DNA of 17,493 nucleotides, taken from NCBI GenBank assembly GCA_002293375.1, contig DBDA01000013.1, positions 1 to 17,493 on the forward strand, in the 5' to 3' direction. Position numbers and translations under genes: made by a program. Positions 13,942 through 17,493 of the stretch are shown here, one piece after another (position 1 is the stretch's first letter; every line of letters starts with the position of its first letter). The notes beneath the pieces are model-generated. The model had not been told where the DNA came from, ran no database searches, and saw only the letters and a list, made by a program, of their open reading frames with translations. The stretch is from Odoribacter sp. UBA944. Lineage in GTDB: Bacteria; Bacteroidota; Bacteroidia; Bacteroidales; Marinifilaceae.

Positions 13942-14826
13942 ATGAGTACGCTACTGTCATACCTGGCATACGGAGGGATTTGGTTGCTAAGCCTTCTTCC
14001 GCTCCGGGTTCTCTATCTCTTTTCGGATTTGTTGTACCTGTTGCTGTATTATGTGGTGCGTTATCGGCGGAAGGTGGTCCGGAACAATTTGAGCGGTTCT
14101 TTTCCGGAAAAAGGGATCGGGGAGATCCGGAAGATCGAAAAGAAGTTTTACCGCCACCTGTGCGACGTTTTTGTTGAGATTTACGCCCTGATGCACTTGT
14201 CGGAACAGACTATCCGGCGCCGTTGCGTCTTTAAACGGACGGATATTCTGCAGCGGTATTACGACCGGGGAAAAAGTGTGATCGGGGTGACCGGCCACTT
14301 GGGGAATTGGGAGTGGATGTCTTCCTATGCTCTTTGGACCGAAACGGATATCGACTACCTGACCCTGTACAAACCGATACACAACCGCGTATTCGATAGG
14401 ATGATGCTCCAGATCCGTTCGCGTTTCGGGGCAGTTCCGATGCCTAAAAATGATGCGTTCCGCCGCTTGGTGTCGAACCGGAGAGCCGGGCGCCTGTTTT
14501 TGGCGGCTTTTATTGCAGACCAGACTCCCAGTGCCGGGAACCTGAGTTTTTGGATGGAGTTCCTGCACCGGGATACGGCTGTTCTGTTGGGGCCGGAGCG
14601 AATAGCTACCCAATTGAAGCTTCCGGTGATTTCGCTCTATATGAGGAAGATCCGAAGAGGGTATTACAAAGTGGAATTTGTGGAACTGTGCGAGGAACCG
14701 GAGAAGTTGGCGCCGGGTGAATTGACCCGGATGTACATGCAATTTTTGGAACAACAGATCCGGGAGCACCCGGAATATTGGTTGTGGTCGCACAAACGCT
14801 GGAAACACAAGCGGGAAAAAATATGA
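13942..14826 (+). CDS. LpxL/HtrB-type lysophospholipid acyltransferase (lipid A late acyltransferase family)
   Basis: The 294-residue protein belongs to the LpxL/HtrB/LABLAT family, which adds a secondary fatty acyl chain to lipid A at the inner membrane. An N-terminal hydrophobic stretch (about 5-40) anchors it. The catalytic HxxxxE motif is H119-LGNW-E124, in GVTGHLGNWEW. Further family segments are a basic RSRFGAVPMPKN stretch, the FIADQTPSAG region and the C-terminal WLWSHKRWKHK. ATG 13942 is chosen; the in-frame TTG at 13933 lies within the -7 promoter box. Its TGA overlaps the ATG of the GT2 gene (ATGA), so the two are translated together. Acting on lipid A is the likeliest role, but acylation of another glycolipid or of an aminolipid common in this phylum is possible. 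Confidence 0.88.
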   Translation: MSTLLSYLAYGGIWLLSLLPLRVLYLFSDLLYLLLYYVVRYRRKVVRNNLSGSFPEKGIGEIRKIEKKFYRHLCDVFVEIYALMHLSEQTIRRRCVFKRTDILQRYYDRGKSVIGVTGHLGNWEWMSSYALWTETDIDYLTLYKPIHNRVFDRMMLQIRSRFGAVPMPKNDAFRRLVSNRRAGRLFLAAFIADQTPSAGNLSFWMEFLHRDTAVLLGPERIATQLKLPVISLYMRKIRRGYYKVEFVELCEEPEKLAPGELTRMYMQFLEQQIREHPEYWLWSHKRWKHKREKI

Positions 14827-15896
14827 ACGATCCGGCAAGTAAAACGAAGGGGCCCGGGAGTAATCCCAGGGTATCCGTACTTATCCTGAACTGGAACGGG
14901 GAGAAGTTGTTGCAGGAGTTCCTGCCTTCCGTTATTCGTCACACCGATCCGTTGCTGGCGGAGATTGTGGTTGCCGACAACCATTCGTCCGATGCTTCCC
15001 TGGCATTGCTGGCGACGGAATTTCCAGGAGTTCGGCTCCTCTCTCTGGAGGAGAACTACGGTTATGCCGGAGGATATAATCGGGCGGTGGCGCAGGTAAA
15101 CAGCGAATACGTGGTGTTGCTGAACAGTGATGTGGAGACGGGGGAAGGGTGGCTGGAACCGTTGATTTGCCTGTTGGACAGGGATCTGCACGTGGCGGCG
15201 GTTCAACCGAAGATCCGGTCGTACAGGGATAAGGGCCGTTTTGAGTATGCCGGCGCTTGCGGGGGGTATATAGACCGGTACGGTTTCCCTTTTTGTCGGG
15301 GAAGGATTCTTGGTGTTACGGAAACCGATGCGGGTCAGTACGATGAGGAGGCGGAGGTGTTCTGGAGTACCGGCGCCGCTTTTTGTATTCGTCGCGCCCT
15401 GTATCTGGAGGCCGGAGGATTGGACGAGCGTTTTTTTGCCCACATGGAGGAGATTGATCTCTGTTGGCGGCTCCGGAACAGCGGATATAGCGTGAAGGTG
15501 GCGCCTGCCGGTGTCGTTTATCACTTAGGAGGGGGAACCCTGCCGATGAACCATCCCGGCAAGTTGTTTTTGAATTACCGGAACAGTTTACTGACGCTGT
15601 ATAAAAATACGACTCCCGCCCGGTGGTGCAGGATCTTTCCGGTCCGCTGGTTGATGGATCTGTCGGCCCGGATGCTTTTTCTTCTAAAAGGGGAGTTTGC
15701 CAATGCCCGGGCGATAGCCCGAGCTTACCGGGAGTTCAGGCAACTTAAAAAGTACTACCGGGGGCCCGCTGTAGCTTATCAGGGTCCCTGTATGTTGCGC
15801 TCCAGTATCCTTTGGGCCTTCTATTTGCGGAAAATAGATCGTTTCTCGCAACTGACTTCCAGTATGTGGGAGCGAGGGGGGGAAATTTTCAAATAA
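14823..15896 (+). CDS. Family 2 glycosyltransferase (rhamnosyltransferase-like)
   Basis: This 357-residue GT-A-fold glycosyltransferase starts with VSVLILNWNG (18-27), the nucleotide-sugar-binding strand. It continues with the ADNHSSD segment (51-57) and the metal-binding LLNSDVE motif (99-105, N-S-D as DxD equivalent). The acceptor-side pattern STGAAFCIRR (182-191), GGLDERFFAHMEEIDLCWRL (198-217) and H234 follow. This is the WbbL-like GT2 group, often rhamnosyltransferases in cell-surface polysaccharide or O-antigen synthesis; the sugar and acceptor cannot be told here. The C-terminal region carries a possible amphipathic or membrane-associated stretch near WLMDLSARMLFLL. ATG 14823 overlaps the upstream TGA by 4 nt and fits the start of the fold. 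The pairing suggests a joint role in building a surface glycolipid. Confidence 0.88.
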   Translation: MNDPASKTKGPGSNPRVSVLILNWNGEKLLQEFLPSVIRHTDPLLAEIVVADNHSSDASLALLATEFPGVRLLSLEENYGYAGGYNRAVAQVNSEYVVLLNSDVETGEGWLEPLICLLDRDLHVAAVQPKIRSYRDKGRFEYAGACGGYIDRYGFPFCRGRILGVTETDAGQYDEEAEVFWSTGAAFCIRRALYLEAGGLDERFFAHMEEIDLCWRLRNSGYSVKVAPAGVVYHLGGGTLPMNHPGKLFLNYRNSLLTLYKNTTPARWCRIFPVRWLMDLSARMLFLLKGEFANARAIARAYREFRQLKKYYRGPAVAYQGPCMLRSSILWAFYLRKIDRFSQLTSSMWERGGEIFK

Positions 15897-15915
15897 GCTC
15901 TAAACCTTCGCGAAA

Positions 15916-15923
15916 TGAATTTG
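15916..15923 (+). promoter_or_regulatory. Tentative -7 box for the ECF sigma operon
   Basis: TGAATTTG differs from TAnnTTTG at one position and lies 34 nt before the sigma factor ATG, in the 61-nt gap after the GT2 gene. No TTTG is seen 19-21 nt upstream. Many ECF operons use a promoter read by their own sigma factor, which would not match this consensus. Confidence 0.25.
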
Positions 15924-15957
15924 TCATACGGAAAGTGGAACAGGTCAACCATATCGG

Positions 15958-16518
15958 ATGGACAACGGTGATAAAGAGATCATAGAGTTATTTCATGTTC
16001 AGGGAAGAAAAGAGGATGCCTTCCGTTTGTTGGTGAACCGGTACAGCGAAAAATTGTATTGGCACATTCGTAAGATTGTCCTGGATCACGAAGACAGCAA
16101 CGATATCCTGCAAAATATGTTTGTAAAGGTTTGGCAGGGATTGGCGGAGTTCCGGTACGAGGCGAAACTCTATACATGGATGTACCGGATCGCTACGAAT
16201 GAATCCCTGAACTTTTTGAACGAAAAAAAGCGAAAAGTGCATGGATATTCTACGGAGATCACCGAAATGCTGGAGAATACGCTGGAAAGCGATGTCTATT
16301 TTAGCGGAGACCGAATCCAATTGGAGTTGCAAAAGGCGGTTTTGCGTTTGACGGAGCGGCAGCGCTTGATCTTTAACATGAAGTATTTTGACGACATGAC
16401 TTACGAGGATATTGCGGACGTGTTGGATGTGGCGGTAGGGACGTTGAAAGCAACTTATCACAATGCTGTGAAAAAAATTGAGGAGGATATGCGCATTACG
16501 GACAGTTTGGCTTTGTAG
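15958..16518 (+). CDS. ECF-type RNA polymerase sigma factor
   Basis: The 186-residue protein has only regions 2 and 4, the ECF (sigma-70 group IV) layout. Region 2 spans about residues 18-92, with the core-binding helix D49-ILQNMFVKVWQ and the -10-recognising YTWMYRIATNESLNFL (72-87). Region 4 spans about 122-176, with LTERQRLIFNMKYFDDMTYEDIA and a helix-turn-helix around 148-174. It should direct a small envelope-stress or metal/metabolite regulon when released from its membrane partner. Downstream genes at 16539 (membrane protein) and 16928 (secreted protein) are co-oriented with gaps of 20 and 14 nt and probably form its control unit. It does not resemble the SusCD-linked sigma/FecR pairs, because no FecR-domain protein follows. 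Confidence 0.93.
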   Translation: MDNGDKEIIELFHVQGRKEDAFRLLVNRYSEKLYWHIRKIVLDHEDSNDILQNMFVKVWQGLAEFRYEAKLYTWMYRIATNESLNFLNEKKRKVHGYSTEITEMLENTLESDVYFSGDRIQLELQKAVLRLTERQRLIFNMKYFDDMTYEDIADVLDVAVGTLKATYHNAVKKIEEDMRITDSLAL

Positions 16519-16538
16519 TGCAATAAAAGGAGCAGCAG

Positions 16539-16913
16539 ATGGAAAATTTTGAGAACAAATACGAAAAAAAGAATCCGTTCACGGTACCCGAAGGTTATTT
16601 CGACCGGTTGCCGGAAGAGGTGATGGGGCGGGTAGAAGCAGAGCGGAAACCCCGGAAGGTTACCTTGCTGAATGCGATAAAACCATATCTCGGGCTTGCC
16701 GCCATGTTTGTTTTTGCCTGGGTGATGGTGCAGTTGATCGCTCCCCGGTTCGTCGACTACGACCGTATGCTGCAACAGCAACCGGAGGAGGTTTTGTCCG
16801 AAAACGGAGAGGCAGAGCTGGATGTTGATTTTAATCCTACCAGCGACGAGATTCTGGAGTATCTTGCCGATGATGTGCATGATTACGAATTGCTGTACGC
16901 AGACCTTTACTGA
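16539..16913 (+). CDS. Small single-pass membrane protein, probable anti-sigma partner
   Basis: This 124-residue protein has a short N-terminal cytoplasmic segment with the motif NPFTVPEGYFDRLPEEVM (12-29), a basic patch RKPRK (36-40), one transmembrane helix (about 50-68) and an acidic periplasmic tail (about 70-124, many D/E, ending DYELLYADLY). The NPF-x-VPEGYF motif recurs in Bacteroidota proteins encoded just after ECF sigma factors. Position and topology (basic inside, one helix, periplasmic tail) suggest it binds and restrains the sigma factor at the membrane. It has no recognisable zinc anti-sigma (HxxxCxxC) motif and no FecR domain. GGAG 7 nt before the ATG supports the start. The function is inferred from context rather than from a known domain. 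Confidence 0.7.
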   Translation: MENFENKYEKKNPFTVPEGYFDRLPEEVMGRVEAERKPRKVTLLNAIKPYLGLAAMFVFAWVMVQLIAPRFVDYDRMLQQQPEEVLSENGEAELDVDFNPTSDEILEYLADDVHDYELLYADLY

Positions 16914-16927
16914 TAAAAATACGACGT

Positions 16928-17380
16928 ATGAAATTTGTAGTAACAATTGTTGTTTTGTTGCAGAGTTTTGCGCTTTTTGCGCAGGCAAAGTTGAGCGAAG
17001 AGAAACGCAGCGAATTCGAGGCGCAAAAGATCGCGTTCTTTACCCAATCGCTGGAACTTTCTCCGGAGGAAGCTGCGGTGTTCTGGCCGTTGTATAATGA
17101 GATGCACAAGAAGATCCGGGTGCAGGAGGAGGAAAAACGGAAAGGGATTAAGCGTTTCCGGGAGAGTAAAGAGACGACTGAAAAACAGTCGAAAGATTTG
17201 ATAGCTAAATTGTTGGATTATGAACAGCAGGTGCTGAACATTAAGAAAGAGTATTATAACAAATTAGCCGGAGCCATCCCTTCCCACAAAGTATGTAAAT
17301 TGGATTGGGCGGAACGCCGGTTTCATCAGCAACTGTTGAATAAGATGCGGCAACAGCCTTCGTCTGCTCCGAAAAAGTAA
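16928..17380 (+). CDS. Secreted helical protein, probable periplasmic sensor for the ECF sigma system
   Basis: This 150-residue protein has a signal peptide (about 1-19, hydrophobic VVTIVVLLQSFALF, cleavage near AQA). The rest is predicted helical and highly charged, with LSPEEAAVFWPLYNEMHKK (44-62), a long K/E-rich helix (about 63-110) and WAERRFHQQLL (127-137). Family members are commonly annotated in Bacteroidota as 'sensor of ECF-type sigma factor' and look like the Spy/CpxP/ZraP/CnrX group of small periplasmic helical-hairpin proteins. The mature chain has one cysteine (C123) and several histidines (H60, H120, H133). A direct role in sensing is inferred from its place as third gene of the sigma unit. 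No terminator is seen after it before the tRNA promoter. Confidence 0.75.
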   Translation: MKFVVTIVVLLQSFALFAQAKLSEEKRSEFEAQKIAFFTQSLELSPEEAAVFWPLYNEMHKKIRVQEEEKRKGIKRFRESKETTEKQSKDLIAKLLDYEQQVLNIKKEYYNKLAGAIPSHKVCKLDWAERRFHQQLLNKMRQQPSSAPKK

Positions 17381-17408
17381 CAAAACTGCCACTAAAGTAG
17401 AATAAAAG

Positions 17409-17439
17409 TTTGCATCTTTGAATTAAACCGCTACTTTTG
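17409..17439 (+). promoter_or_regulatory. Consensus Bacteroidota promoter for tRNA-Ser
   Basis: TTTG at 17409-17412, exactly 19 nt, then TACTTTTG at 17432-17439 is a full match to TTTG-N19-TAnnTTTG. The predicted start is near 17445, about 23 nt before the tRNA. It is the best promoter in the window. Confidence 0.85.
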
Positions 17440-17467
17440 TGTCCGCATTGATATATTCAGCACACCA

Positions 17468-17493
17468 GGAGAGATGGGTGAGTGGCTGAAACC
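17468..17493 (+). tRNA. tRNA-Ser, 5' part only (cut by window end)
   Basis: GGAGAGATGGGTGAGTGGCTGAAACC has the acceptor start, T8 and D-arm form of bacterial tRNA-Ser, including a GAGTGGCTGAA D-loop typical of class II serine tRNAs. The anticodon and variable arm lie outside the window, so the isoacceptor cannot be named. It sits behind its own strong promoter. Confidence 0.75.

Noticed and set aside
15937..15960. GGAAC as the -35 of an ECF-type autoregulated promoter
   Set aside because: The matching -10 would fall on the sigma factor's own start codon, leaving no room for transcription start upstream of the gene.
1..17493. Mobile element, prophage, CRISPR array or defence island
   Set aside because: No transposase, integrase, Cas or restriction genes, no direct-repeat arrays and no terminal inverted repeats were seen. 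Every sizeable gene belongs to a core or widely conserved Bacteroidota family.

Overview
The window looks like a core chromosomal segment of a Bacteroidota genome, most likely order Bacteroidales. Four things support this: the ruvA-sprA gene pair, several matches to the Bacteroidota promoter form (TTTG, about 19-21 nt, TAnnTTTG), a PUR/DUF3276 protein, and an ECF sigma factor followed by a small 'NPF-x-VPEGYF' membrane protein. The genus cannot be resolved by reading alone. SprA implies that the organism has a type IX secretion system (T9SS).

Layout. Positions 1-180 hold the end of an rRNA operon: a probable 5S 3' tail, a hairpin, tRNA-Met(CAT) and a strong terminator. A PUR-like nucleic-acid-binding protein follows on the minus strand with its own terminator and promoter. 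From 787 to 11594 there is a tightly spaced plus-strand series: trpS, ruvA, sprA (7.3 kb, the T9SS translocon), a metallo-beta-lactamase-fold (glyoxalase II-like) hydrolase, mtnN and luxS. The last two act consecutively on S-adenosylhomocysteine to give homocysteine and the AI-2 precursor.

Positions 11601-13801 carry a minus-strand trio: a DUF2156 (MprF C-terminal-like) protein, an overlapping GNAT acetyltransferase and a small single-pass membrane protein. Divergent from them, a lipid A-type acyltransferase and a GT2 glycosyltransferase share an ATGA stop/start overlap and look like an envelope-biogenesis pair. The acyltransferase promoter lies so close to its ATG that the mRNA may be leaderless. 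Positions 15958-17380 hold an ECF sigma factor, a small membrane protein (probable anti-sigma) and a secreted sensor-like protein. The window ends in the first 26 nt of a tRNA-Ser gene behind a textbook promoter.

There are no mobile elements, CRISPR arrays or phage genes, and nothing that clearly amounts to a new defence or mobile system. The least-characterised parts are the DUF2156/GNAT/small-membrane-protein operon and the three-gene ECF sigma module. Both plausibly serve the cell envelope, as do the acyltransferase, the glycosyltransferase and SprA.
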